A stretch of DNA of 64,000 nucleotides from Ardenticatenaceae bacterium (GTDB taxonomy: Bacteria > Chloroflexota > Anaerolineae > Promineifilales > Promineifilaceae). Location of the stretch: contig JACKCC010000013.1 of NCBI GenBank assembly GCA_020634245.1, positions 256,038 to 320,037 of the forward strand. Direction: 5' to 3'. The notes beneath the pieces were generated by a model, which did not search any database, had not been told where the DNA came from, and saw nothing but the letters and a program-made list of their open reading frames with translations. Position 1 is the first letter of the stretch. Each line of letters starts with the position of its first letter. Below are positions 39,037 to 46,719 of this stretch, piece by piece. The translations under genes were made by a program, and so were the position numbers.

Positions 39037-40581
39037 ATGTCACCCAAACTCATTTCGATTGTGGTTTTGTTACTGCTTGTTGTCGGACTGGCCGTGATTA
39101 CACCGGCGGTGGCGGCTCCGGAAACGCCTGTTCTAAGTGGTGTCGAAACGGCTGTTGCCACCACCACCACCGTCCAGCAAACCGATGCACTCACAACCAC
39201 CCAGTCCGCCCCCCAACCCCAAGAAAATGGCAGCAGTTCCAGCAGCCTGCCCGAAGGATTGAGTAGAATCTTCGCCTCCCTGGGCCTTTACATCGTCACC
39301 ATGTTCACCATGGCCATCGGCACCGAAATTGTCGTTGATGTGTTCAAATTGGCGATGGGTTTTAAAAGCAAGCCAACCGCCCAAAAAACGTTGGAAGAGT
39401 ATGAAAAAGTGCTGCCTGGTACACTGGAAACGCTGGGATTAGGGGCAGAAGCCAAAGCCAATCTGGAAATGCAGTGGGCCAATATGAAAGAAATCCTGGC
39501 CCCGGTTTTCAAAGCAGAGCAGGTTATCGCCGACCTGAAAGAGGAAAAGTTCAGCGCCGCCCTGGAAATTGCTTTGGGCGATGCCGATCCCTCCGACAAA
39601 TTAATTGCTACCGCCGCCGGCATCATCAAACAGCAAATCAAAAGTTCGCTGGACAAGATTCAAGCGGATTCAGCTCTGGGGCAAGCAATCACTAATGTGG
39701 TGCGCGAAAAAGTGGATGATTTGATCAACAAACTGGCCGCACAAGCCATTAACATGACGCCGGAAGCGTTTTACCAGCAGTGCATGATTTTGCTGAACGG
39801 GGAATTGGCAACGGCCGTAACCTCCTGGACCCAAACCCAAATCAGTGAACTGCAAGAAGTCTCCTACGAAACCGCCCACAACATCATCTACGTCCAGCTC
39901 ATACCCATGATTCACAACTCCGGTTTCAGTCAGGAAACCGAAGCCAAAATTACCCGCCAGTTGGAAAACTTCCTGCAAAACATCCAGACCAGTCGCCATG
40001 CCGACGTCTATCTGGAAACCTTGAACAAGCTGCTGCGCGAAGTCGAACGGCAGCGGGACGAACTGGCCAGCCACTGGCGTAGATGGATTTGGGGGATTGT
40101 TAATCGGCTGCGCCAATTAAGCTGGCTCTCCTGGCTGCCCAACCGGGAAAATCGCAAACTCGATCCCACCATCCAGCACCCCGGAGAGGCCGCGGGCAAA
40201 CTACTGGAAATTGAGCGGCGCGACAAGCAGGAGGCTGACTCGCGCGCCCAGCAGCTGCGCCTGACATCGGTCGTAGTCGGTATCGTGCTGGCTTATCTAC
40301 TGCAAATTGACTCTGCCGACCTGCTGCGCGACTTGTTCCCGCAAAACGCCTCGTTCCTGTCCATGGTGCTTGTGCCCCAAAATGCCGCCTTTTTCGCATG
40401 GCTGGGCACAAAATTACATATTACCATGTACGATTTATCGGCCGGTGTTGTACTCACCGGCCTGGCCGCCAGCGCCGGTTCCGGCTTCTGGCATGATCAG
40501 CTCAGCCGCCTGCAAACAGTCAAACAAAGCACCGAAGCCGCCTACGCCGCCGTCCAAACCATCCAGCAGCAAACAAAGTAA
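39037..40581 (+). CDS. Large membrane protein, function unknown
   Basis: A 514-aa protein with an N-terminal signal sequence or first TM (ISIVVLLLLVVGLAVITPAVAA). A Thr/Ser/Gln-rich linker follows, then a TM near 80-105 (IFASLGLYIVTMFTMAIGTEIVV) and a long helical region of about 280 residues with coiled-coil character. Two hydrophobic segments come near the C-terminus (LTSVVVGIVLAYLLQI and DLSAGVVLTGLAASAGSGF). I do not recognise the family. ATG 39037 follows a perfect AGGAGGT at 39026-39032. Convergent with the small gene at 40640. Confidence 0.75.
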   Translation: MSPKLISIVVLLLLVVGLAVITPAVAAPETPVLSGVETAVATTTTVQQTDALTTTQSAPQPQENGSSSSSLPEGLSRIFASLGLYIVTMFTMAIGTEIVVDVFKLAMGFKSKPTAQKTLEEYEKVLPGTLETLGLGAEAKANLEMQWANMKEILAPVFKAEQVIADLKEEKFSAALEIALGDADPSDKLIATAAGIIKQQIKSSLDKIQADSALGQAITNVVREKVDDLINKLAAQAINMTPEAFYQQCMILLNGELATAVTSWTQTQISELQEVSYETAHNIIYVQLIPMIHNSGFSQETEAKITRQLENFLQNIQTSRHADVYLETLNKLLREVERQRDELASHWRRWIWGIVNRLRQLSWLSWLPNRENRKLDPTIQHPGEAAGKLLEIERRDKQEADSRAQQLRLTSVVVGIVLAYLLQIDSADLLRDLFPQNASFLSMVLVPQNAAFFAWLGTKLHITMYDLSAGVVLTGLAASAGSGFWHDQLSRLQTVKQSTEAAYAAVQTIQQQTK

Positions 40582-40638
40582 GAAGGCAGAAATCAGAAGG
40601 CAGAAAATATCGTCATCTCACTTCTGCCTTCTGCCTTT
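40581..40638. repeat. Inverted AGAAGGCAGAA phrase between convergent genes
   Basis: AGAAGGCAGAA (two copies, 40581-40591 and 40595-40605) faces TTCTGCCTTCTGCCTTT (40622-40638). It is a likely bidirectional hairpin or terminator. Confidence 0.7.
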
Positions 40639-40639
40639 A

Positions 40640-40990
40640 TCAGTCCGGGTAACGATAGAAAAAGTCATGCTCGCCGGTTAGGGTAGCCAGCCGCATGTAG
40701 ATGGCGTGGGTGTCATCGGCTTCGTAGGCAATGGCGATGCGCCGCCCCACCAGCCGCCCCACCAACTCCCAGTAATCTTTGGAGAATTGCTCTTGGGGAA
40801 GGATACGGCCGTTGCTATCCTCCTGCCGTCCCGCCGCTAACGCCAAAAGCCGAACCATGTACTTATCCGCTTCCGGCACTAAATCCAACACTTCCGCCTT
40901 AAAAACCGCCCGCACATAATCAGCATTAGGCAGCTTCCAGGCAAATTGAACAGCAAAAGTTTCACCAATCTTGTAGTTTGCATCAGGCAT
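40640..40990 (-). CDS. Conserved hypothetical protein
   Basis: A protein of 116 aa (or 123 from TTG 41011), soluble, with segments ETFAVQFAWKLPNADYVRAV, DKYMVRLLALAAG and YWELVGRLVGRRIAIAYEAD. I do not recognise it. No good SD is seen for either start. It lies directly downstream of the terminator of the ABC ATPase gene. Confidence 0.6.
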   Translation of the reverse strand: MPDANYKIGETFAVQFAWKLPNADYVRAVFKAEVLDLVPEADKYMVRLLALAAGRQEDSNGRILPQEQFSKDYWELVGRLVGRRIAIAYEADDTHAIYMRLATLTGEHDFFYRYPD

Positions 40991-41022
40991 AAGCCAAGTG
41001 TAACCAGCCAAAGCAATTAGTC

Positions 41023-41077
41023 AAAAAAAGACCCTGAGAGTTTCGTGCAACCTTTGGTCGCCCACCCTCAGGGTCTT
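41023..41077 (-). terminator. Terminator of the ABC ATPase gene
   Basis: On the minus strand AGACCCTGAG (41076-41067) pairs with CTCAGGGTCT (41038-41029), followed by TTTTTTT. The GACCCTNAGGGT word also occurs inverted between the kinase and FHA genes (about 43700-43760). Confidence 0.85.
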
Positions 41078-41113
41078 CACTTTCACTTGCTAATTTAAGC
41101 AATCGGCTAAAGC

Positions 41114-42214
41114 TTAACGGATCGCCTTCTCCGTTTGCTTATCAAACATGTGCATATTATTCATGTCAAACACCAACGGAATCTTGTTGCCGATGTTAGC
41201 CTGCAAACGCGTATCAACTGTACCCACAAACGTATTCTTGCCCGAATTGAAAATGATATTCAGTTCATGGCCCAGCAACTCGATAATCTCGATTGACGCC
41301 TCAATTTTGGCCGGAATAATGGCCGGTGGGGCATACTCTGGCGCATGGACATGTTCGGGGCGAATACCAAAGATGATTTCCTTGCCGACATGACCTTCAA
41401 AAGCAGCCTTGCGGTCGGCCGGAACCTCAACACGGAAGTCACCAGTATCAACGAACAGTTTGCCCTCTTCTTTAACCAATGTCCCATCGAAGAAGTTCAT
41501 GCTGGGGCTGCCAATGAAGCCGGCGACGAACACATTGTCGGGCACATTGTACAGGTTACGCGGCGTGTCGATCTGCTGCAAAATACCGTCGTGCAAAACA
41601 GCAATCCGATCACCCATCGTCATCGCTTCCACCTGGTCATGAGTCACGTAGATGAAGGTAGTTTCCAGCCGCTTGTGCAGCTTGCTAATTTCAGCACGAG
41701 CGGTCACGCGCAGTTTCGCATCCAGGTTGGAAAGCGGCTCATCCATGAGGAAGACGGCCGGTTCACGAACGATAGCGCGGCCCACCGCCACGCGCTGCCG
41801 CTGACCGCCGGACAAAGCCTTCGGCTTCCGATCCAGCAGATTTTCCAGGCCCAGAATTTGGGCAGCTTCTTTCACGCGGCGATCAATTTCCTCTTTGGGG
41901 GTTTTGCGCAGTTTCAAACCAAAAGCCATGTTGTCGTATACGCTCATGTGCGGGTACAAGGCGTATGATTGGAAAACCATGGCGATGTCGCGATCTTTCG
42001 GGGGCACGTCATTCACTACCCGGTCACCAATCAGGATTTCACCCGCGGTGATTTCTTCAAGACCGGCCAACATACGCAGATTGGTGGATTTGCCGCAACC
42101 TGATGGACCGACAAAAACCACAAATTCTTTGTCTTTGATGTCCAGATTCATATCCTTGATAACTTCGACGTCGCCGAATCGTTTGACAACATTACGAAAG
42201 GTTACACTTGCCAT
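41114..42214 (-). CDS. Sugar ABC transporter ATPase, MsmK/UgpC type
   Basis: A 366-aa ATPase of the carbohydrate-importer class (MsmK, UgpC, MalK). Walker A GPSGCGKST (36-44), Q-loop FQSYALYPHM, signature LSGGQ (134-138), Walker B FLMDEP and the switch His in YVTHDQ are intact. A C-terminal OB/TOBE regulatory domain (GIRPEHV, then LLGHELNIIF) completes it. No permease or binding-protein genes are adjacent, so it probably serves several importers, as MsmK does. AAGGAG precedes the ATG, and a near-consensus promoter with an inverted-repeat operator lies upstream. Confidence 0.93.
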   Translation of the reverse strand: MASVTFRNVVKRFGDVEVIKDMNLDIKDKEFVVFVGPSGCGKSTNLRMLAGLEEITAGEILIGDRVVNDVPPKDRDIAMVFQSYALYPHMSVYDNMAFGLKLRKTPKEEIDRRVKEAAQILGLENLLDRKPKALSGGQRQRVAVGRAIVREPAVFLMDEPLSNLDAKLRVTARAEISKLHKRLETTFIYVTHDQVEAMTMGDRIAVLHDGILQQIDTPRNLYNVPDNVFVAGFIGSPSMNFFDGTLVKEEGKLFVDTGDFRVEVPADRKAAFEGHVGKEIIFGIRPEHVHAPEYAPPAIIPAKIEASIEIIELLGHELNIIFNSGKNTFVGTVDTRLQANIGNKIPLVFDMNNMHMFDKQTEKAIR

Positions 42215-42270
42215 GTAAGAACTCCTTGAATCAGTCGCAAAGCTAGTAAAACTTTGCTTCTAAAAATTCT

Positions 42271-42294
42271 GATATAGTCAATGCGTACTATATC
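42271..42294 (-). promoter_or_regulatory. Operator-like inverted repeat at the ABC ATPase promoter
   Basis: GATATAGT (42271-42278) and ACTATATC (42287-42294) form a perfect 8-bp inverted repeat with an 8-bp spacer. It overlaps the -10 hexamer and start region of the promoter, a typical repressor position. The binding protein is unknown. Confidence 0.6.
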
Positions 42295-42315
42295 GCCAGC
42301 GATTGAACCTGTCAA
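42287..42315 (-). promoter_or_regulatory. Sigma-70-type promoter of the ABC ATPase gene
   Basis: On the minus strand TTGACA (42315-42310), a 17-bp spacer and TATAGT (42292-42287). The ATG is 72 bp downstream of the -10. Confidence 0.85.
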
Positions 42316-42354
42316 CGAAATGTCTAATTGCGTGGTGTTGTCGCTGGTCAACTG

Positions 42355-42672
42355 TCAATCGATAAGGCCGTCGATGCGGGCCATGTCGATTAAATCTTCG
42401 TAATTGGCCGGCAAATAGGTGGTGAAATCATTGATCCAGTTGGCAACGCTTTGATGATTGACGTTCAGGGAACGGCTGATGGCCCGCAGGCTGTACCCTT
42501 CTAAGTGAAGACGTAAGGCAACCAACCGCGTTTCCTCTGTATATCCCCAATCTTTTGCTTCTGGCGTATACCGGCAGCCGCATGATTTGCAGCGATACCG
42601 CTGGCTGCCAGCAGGCGTGAAGCCATCTTTTATTTGCTGCTGGGTTTGGGCGCATTTGGGGCAGGCAGGCAT
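42355..42672 (-). CDS. InsA-like zinc-ribbon and HTH protein (orphan transposase part or domesticated regulator)
   Basis: A 105-aa protein with a four-Cys zinc ribbon (CPKC, then CKSCGCRYTP) followed by a helix-turn-helix (GYSLRAISRSLNVNHQSVANWI). This is the architecture of the InsA part of IS1-type transposases. No InsB catalytic part, inverted repeat or target duplication is visible downstream. It starts 7 bp after the stop of the Ser/Thr kinase gene, on the same strand. It is either an IS1 remnant or a DNA-binding protein recruited into the kinase operon. Confidence 0.75.
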   Translation of the reverse strand: MPACPKCAQTQQQIKDGFTPAGSQRYRCKSCGCRYTPEAKDWGYTEETRLVALRLHLEGYSLRAISRSLNVNHQSVANWINDFTTYLPANYEDLIDMARIDGLID

Positions 42673-42679
42673 GACTCGG

Positions 42680-43654
42680 CTAGAAAATGGTCAGGGCAAT
42701 GGCCAAAATAAAAAGACCAACCGAGATGAGGATAACCGGTAAGTTGGCTCTAATGGCCTGTCCGATGGTTTCACCTATTGTATGATTGTTGCCGTTGGTA
42801 CGGCTGGAAATTTTGCCGGCCAGGGCTTGCTGGAATTGTTCGATGGATAACGGCCGTTCATCGGGATGCATCTCCATCGCCCATTCAATTGCTGCTGACA
42901 CATGAGTTGAAACCTGCCTATTCACTTTAGCGGTCGGCTGTAAAACCCGTGGATTCAAAAAGCGCGCCTTGGCATCTGGCGGCGGCACATTGGTCAGCAA
43001 ATGATAAAAAGTAGCTCCGAGGGCATAAATATCGGTACGAACATCGGTGTGGCCGCTGTCGCCGCCATATTGTTCCAACGGGGTATACAGGGCTGTCCCC
43101 CGCCCCTGAACAACCGTGATCGTACGCATTTCATCGGGGGCCATTAGTTTAACCAGGCCAAAATCGACCAGCTTGATGCGGTTGTCCGGCGTGAGCTTGA
43201 TATTGGCCGGTTTGATGTCGCGATGTAAAACCGGCGGATCCTGCCGGTGCAGATAAGCCAGCGCATCCATGATTTGGGCCGCCCAGGACAGGACGGTTTG
43301 CTCATCAAACGGCCCGTCGTTTTCATCCAAAAGCTGCTTCAAATCTTTGCCGCTCACATAATCCATGACCAGGTATTCATAACCATTGTCGGAAAAGAAA
43401 TCGGAAACCTTGGGTAAATTGGGGTGATCGAGCTGGGCCAGGATGCTGGCTTCTTGTAAAAATTGGGCGTGGGATTGGGCTTGTAAATCGGCGGGTTGAT
43501 CAGGATCAGGGCGGACTTCTTTGATGGCGCACAGGCGCCCCGGCAGGCGCAAATCTTCGGCGCGGTAGATGCTGCCCATGCCGCCTTGCCCAACAATGTT
43601 GGTGACTCGATAACGTTCGCGTAAAATAGGTTCGTCCTGGTTTGATAGTATCAT
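42680..43654 (-). CDS. Membrane-anchored Ser/Thr protein kinase
   Basis: A 324-aa Hanks-type kinase with one C-terminal membrane helix (VILISVGLFILAIALTIF) and almost no extracellular part. Key residues: glycine loop GQGGMGSIY, Lys in CAIKEV, catalytic loop LHRDIKPANIKL, DFG and the TDIYALGATFYHLLT region. It is divergent from an FHA-domain winged-helix regulator, 134 bp away, which is a plausible phospho-reader or target. An InsA-like gene follows 7 bp downstream. With no sensor domain, its input must come through partner proteins. Confidence 0.94.
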   Translation of the reverse strand: MILSNQDEPILRERYRVTNIVGQGGMGSIYRAEDLRLPGRLCAIKEVRPDPDQPADLQAQSHAQFLQEASILAQLDHPNLPKVSDFFSDNGYEYLVMDYVSGKDLKQLLDENDGPFDEQTVLSWAAQIMDALAYLHRQDPPVLHRDIKPANIKLTPDNRIKLVDFGLVKLMAPDEMRTITVVQGRGTALYTPLEQYGGDSGHTDVRTDIYALGATFYHLLTNVPPPDAKARFLNPRVLQPTAKVNRQVSTHVSAAIEWAMEMHPDERPLSIEQFQQALAGKISSRTNGNNHTIGETIGQAIRANLPVILISVGLFILAIALTIF

Positions 43655-43787
43655 TGGATCATTTCCACTAAACTCTATTATAATCTATGATAATTATACA
43701 GACCCTAAGGGTTTTTCCATGAGAAACGAATCACTTTTGATGCAAAACCCTCAGGGTCTTCCGATTAACAGGTGAGAAAACAAAACC

Positions 43788-44432
43788 ATGAATGAGAAAC
43801 CGGTCTTGATTGCACGTGAAGGACAGCTTGTTGGCCAGCGGTGGACGATTGATAGTGATGTGTTCACGATTGGACGGGGAGGAGATTGTGAATTGGTACT
43901 GCCGGAGCGGCAGGTGTCGCGTTATCACGTGAAAATCAGGCATGAGAACGGCCGTTATATCCTGGAAGACCTGGGTAGCAAAAATGGCACGCACCTCAAT
44001 GGCTCGCAAATCCAGGGAACCGCGCCACTGCAAGATGGCGACGAAATCCAAATTGCTCTTGCAGTAAAACTGGTCTTTGTCGGCACCGATGCCACTTTGC
44101 CACTCACGTTTGACCCGCCCACCAAGACAGGCAATTTACAAATTGACGTGGCCCAACGCGCGGTCATGGTCAATGATGATAAATTAGATCCCCCACTCTC
44201 ACTGGCCCAATTCCGTCTGTTGGAGTTGCTTTATGACGCCGATGGCGCGGTGTGCAGCCGGGACGAAATCGTGGAAACGGTCTGGCCCGGAACGGATGGT
44301 CTGGGCGTTTCCGAGCAAGCCATTGACGCCCTGGTACGCCGCCTGCGTGACCGCCTGGCCGAGTTGGACGATTACAATTACATCGTCACCGTACGTGGTC
44401 ACGGCTTCCAACTGGATAACGAACCCCATTAA
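43788..44432 (+). CDS. FHA domain fused to OmpR-type winged helix
   Basis: A 214-aa cytosolic regulator. The FHA domain (about 20-100) has the phosphothreonine-binding residues in TIGRGGDCELVLPERQVSRYH and LGSKNGTHLNG. The C-terminal half is an OmpR/PhoB-type winged-helix DNA-binding domain (LSLAQFRLLELLYDADGAVC, SRDEIVETVWPG, VSEQAIDALVRRLRDRLAE, VTVRGHGFQL). This links Ser/Thr kinase signalling directly to transcription. The neighbouring divergent kinase gene is the natural partner. One ACGGCCGT encodes an N-G-R turn in the FHA domain. Confidence 0.92.
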   Translation: MNEKPVLIAREGQLVGQRWTIDSDVFTIGRGGDCELVLPERQVSRYHVKIRHENGRYILEDLGSKNGTHLNGSQIQGTAPLQDGDEIQIALAVKLVFVGTDATLPLTFDPPTKTGNLQIDVAQRAVMVNDDKLDPPLSLAQFRLLELLYDADGAVCSRDEIVETVWPGTDGLGVSEQAIDALVRRLRDRLAELDDYNYIVTVRGHGFQLDNEPH

Positions 44433-44492
44433 CGTTTTGTTTTATCGCTTGGACAACCAATTGGGACAAGCAAGAAACAGTGTTGGGTCGTC

Positions 44493-45326
44493 TTATGCCC
44501 ACCAGTTTTTTTCACCACGAAGTCGTGCGATAGATTGTTTTGCAATATCGGCGTTATTCTGTCTATAACTTTCTTCTTGGCCTCTTACTATTTGCCAAGC
44601 CTTATCATTATCACGAATCCACTCAAGAGCAGGTATTGCTCGGCGGTCTTCGTATTTAACTATCATTCCAGCAAAACACCATCGGACATAATCGCTCGTG
44701 TCTTTGGCTAACTCAAGAATTCTGTCAAAAGCACTTGGTTCGCGCATATCGCTCAAAACAACAGCAGTATATCCCCGTGTGTAATCGTCGGGATCATTAA
44801 GATTATTTATCATTAATGGAACCGCGGTTTGCCTTATCCAATCTCTATATAAGTTTTGATGCCACCATTGGCGTATAGCATCGGCGGAATTACGCTTTTC
44901 ATTACTATTCCCATTCTTAAGCATTGACTGCAATAGTTCGTGAATTCTTTCGCCAAACTCAAGAAAGGCAAACATTACTGAGGAATTGATGTGGCGGTCA
45001 CTAAACTTCCGTCGGAAAGGTTCAATTGCCACTTCTGCCTTTATTTTGCCCAAACCATAAGCTGCCACTGAAAACAAAACCGTGTCTGTAGTATTGAGAA
45101 AAACGTGAAGCAACGGTTGAATTATTGATGGGTCGTTTAGCTTCGCAAGTGCTGAAATTGCTGAGTGTCGTACCCTCATACTCCTATCGTCGAGACGTTT
45201 TACGAGATGTGGAAGCGCTTCACAATCACCCAATTCGCCCAGTTCTTTAACTGCGAGTTGACGAGTTTTCCAATCTTTAGCTAAGAGTTGCTGCAAGAGA
45301 TTTTGGAGATGACTATTGTCTTCCAT
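44493..45326 (-). CDS. HEAT-repeat protein
   Basis: A 277-aa all-helical protein with repeats of the HEAT/PBS-lyase type (LAVKELGELGDCEALPHLVK, RHSAISALAKLNDPSIIQPL, FSVAAYGLGKIKAEVAIEPF, TRGYTAVVLSDMREPSAFDR, DYVRWCFAGMIVKYEDRRAI). These are protein-interaction scaffolds. Base composition is visibly more AT-rich than its neighbours and no ACGGCCGT is present, so it may have been acquired more recently. No partner is obvious. Confidence 0.85.
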   Translation of the reverse strand: MEDNSHLQNLLQQLLAKDWKTRQLAVKELGELGDCEALPHLVKRLDDRSMRVRHSAISALAKLNDPSIIQPLLHVFLNTTDTVLFSVAAYGLGKIKAEVAIEPFRRKFSDRHINSSVMFAFLEFGERIHELLQSMLKNGNSNEKRNSADAIRQWWHQNLYRDWIRQTAVPLMINNLNDPDDYTRGYTAVVLSDMREPSAFDRILELAKDTSDYVRWCFAGMIVKYEDRRAIPALEWIRDNDKAWQIVRGQEESYRQNNADIAKQSIARLRGEKNWWA

Positions 45327-45373
45327 AATATAAAAACAACTTCAGTGGTAACTGTATATGACTACGTCATATC

Positions 45374-46711
45374 TTAAATCCTGGCTTCAATCATGGATTT
45401 GATGTTGCGTAAACGGCCGTTCACATCATCCTGCCCCGCGCTTTCAAACTGCTTCATCACCGTATCCACGACCCCAACCAGCTCTGCCGAAAGCAGATCG
45501 CGGTGTTCATCCAAAACCTTTTCCTGCTCCTCCGGTGTGGTAGCCTCCATCAAATCATTGAGCAGTAAAATCTCCGGTGGATACTGGCTTTCAGCTTCCT
45601 TCAAGATCAACTCGTGGACTTCGTTTAGCGCTCTTAACTCATCATTGCGCTTGTCCTGATCCGCCTGGGCAATGCGCACCGACAAGAGATACATAAAGGC
45701 ATCGTCAATCTCATTCATGCACGACCGGATGGCGGCCGCTTTATCGTCGGCCGTCAAAATCGCTTGCAGCGTTTTTTCCGCTTCACCCAGCAGCCGCTTG
45801 GATTGGGCCTGCATCTCGTCGTAGATTTCCAGCAGACGCTCGCGCATGGCTTTGAGTTGGGCAACGGCCGTACTCTCCCCCGCCTTCTCCTTCGCTTCAA
45901 TCTCTTCCGTCAAATGTTGGAAAAAATGATAATTCAACGCCTGCTGCCCGGCCTGAACCAAAACCATCTGAATCTTTTCATCATCAGGATATTTCAGCAG
46001 ATGCTTGAGCAACAAATCCGGGGAGAGACTATTTTGCGCCTTGGCTTCCCGGTTCAAGCCATGCAGGGCAATCTGCTGCCGTTCCATCTCCCGGCCAACT
46101 TTGGTTTCCGTCATCAGCCGCGCTCGTAAATTCGTCAGGGTAATCAACTGCTTGTTATCCTGCATCTGTGCCGCCGTATCGATGTACTGCTGGAGCATAG
46201 CAAAAAACGTCTCGTCAATTTCGCCCATATGCTGTTTGAGCAGATGGTCAGCCACATCTTTATCCGCTTTAGCCAGGGTTTGCAGCAGTTCCAACTGCTT
46301 TTGCTGCCGCTGGATCATTTCCTTGGTCACACCTTCCGTTTCCAGCACTTTCTCCATAAAACTCTGCATGGTAAGGACGGTTTGCGGCTGAAGCATGTAA
46401 GCCCGCCGTCTTTCCGGCGGCATACTATCCATCACCTGCCGCGCCATCTGACCGATGAGCTGCTCCCGCTCCATTTGCCCCATATTCAGTTCCTGCGGCA
46501 TGAAGATGACAAACATCTCATGTTCGGCGTCATGGAACAGCATGGGGGTCATCATTTGGCCGCCCGCGCCACAGCTGGGACAAACAGCGACATTGAGCTG
46601 TCCGGTCAGCAAGCGCTGTTTCAGTTCTGGCGTTTCATCGGAATCGATGACCTGGTGAATTTCGGCCCTGTATGGCGTGTGACAGTTCGGGCAAGTTACT
46701 TGTGTGTACAT
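45374..46711 (-). CDS. CpXC-domain protein
   Basis: A 445-aa protein. The N-terminal CpXC zinc-binding domain has CPNC and CPSCGAGG with the typical MTPMLFHDAEHEMFVIFMP core. A long helical, Gln/Glu/Leu-rich region follows and ends in a likely coiled coil. It starts 8 bp after the stop of the GAF-PAS kinase gene with GGAGATTCA as RBS, so the two are co-transcribed. The function of CpXC proteins is not established; linkage to a sensor kinase suggests a signalling accessory role (inference). Confidence 0.85.
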   Translation of the reverse strand: MYTQVTCPNCHTPYRAEIHQVIDSDETPELKQRLLTGQLNVAVCPSCGAGGQMMTPMLFHDAEHEMFVIFMPQELNMGQMEREQLIGQMARQVMDSMPPERRRAYMLQPQTVLTMQSFMEKVLETEGVTKEMIQRQQKQLELLQTLAKADKDVADHLLKQHMGEIDETFFAMLQQYIDTAAQMQDNKQLITLTNLRARLMTETKVGREMERQQIALHGLNREAKAQNSLSPDLLLKHLLKYPDDEKIQMVLVQAGQQALNYHFFQHLTEEIEAKEKAGESTAVAQLKAMRERLLEIYDEMQAQSKRLLGEAEKTLQAILTADDKAAAIRSCMNEIDDAFMYLLSVRIAQADQDKRNDELRALNEVHELILKEAESQYPPEILLLNDLMEATTPEEQEKVLDEHRDLLSAELVGVVDTVMKQFESAGQDDVNGRLRNIKSMIEARI

Positions 46712-46719
46712 TGAATCTC

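Noticed and set aside
42355..42672. Complete IS1 element
   Set aside because: No InsB reading frame, no inverted repeats and no target duplication could be found around the InsA-like gene.
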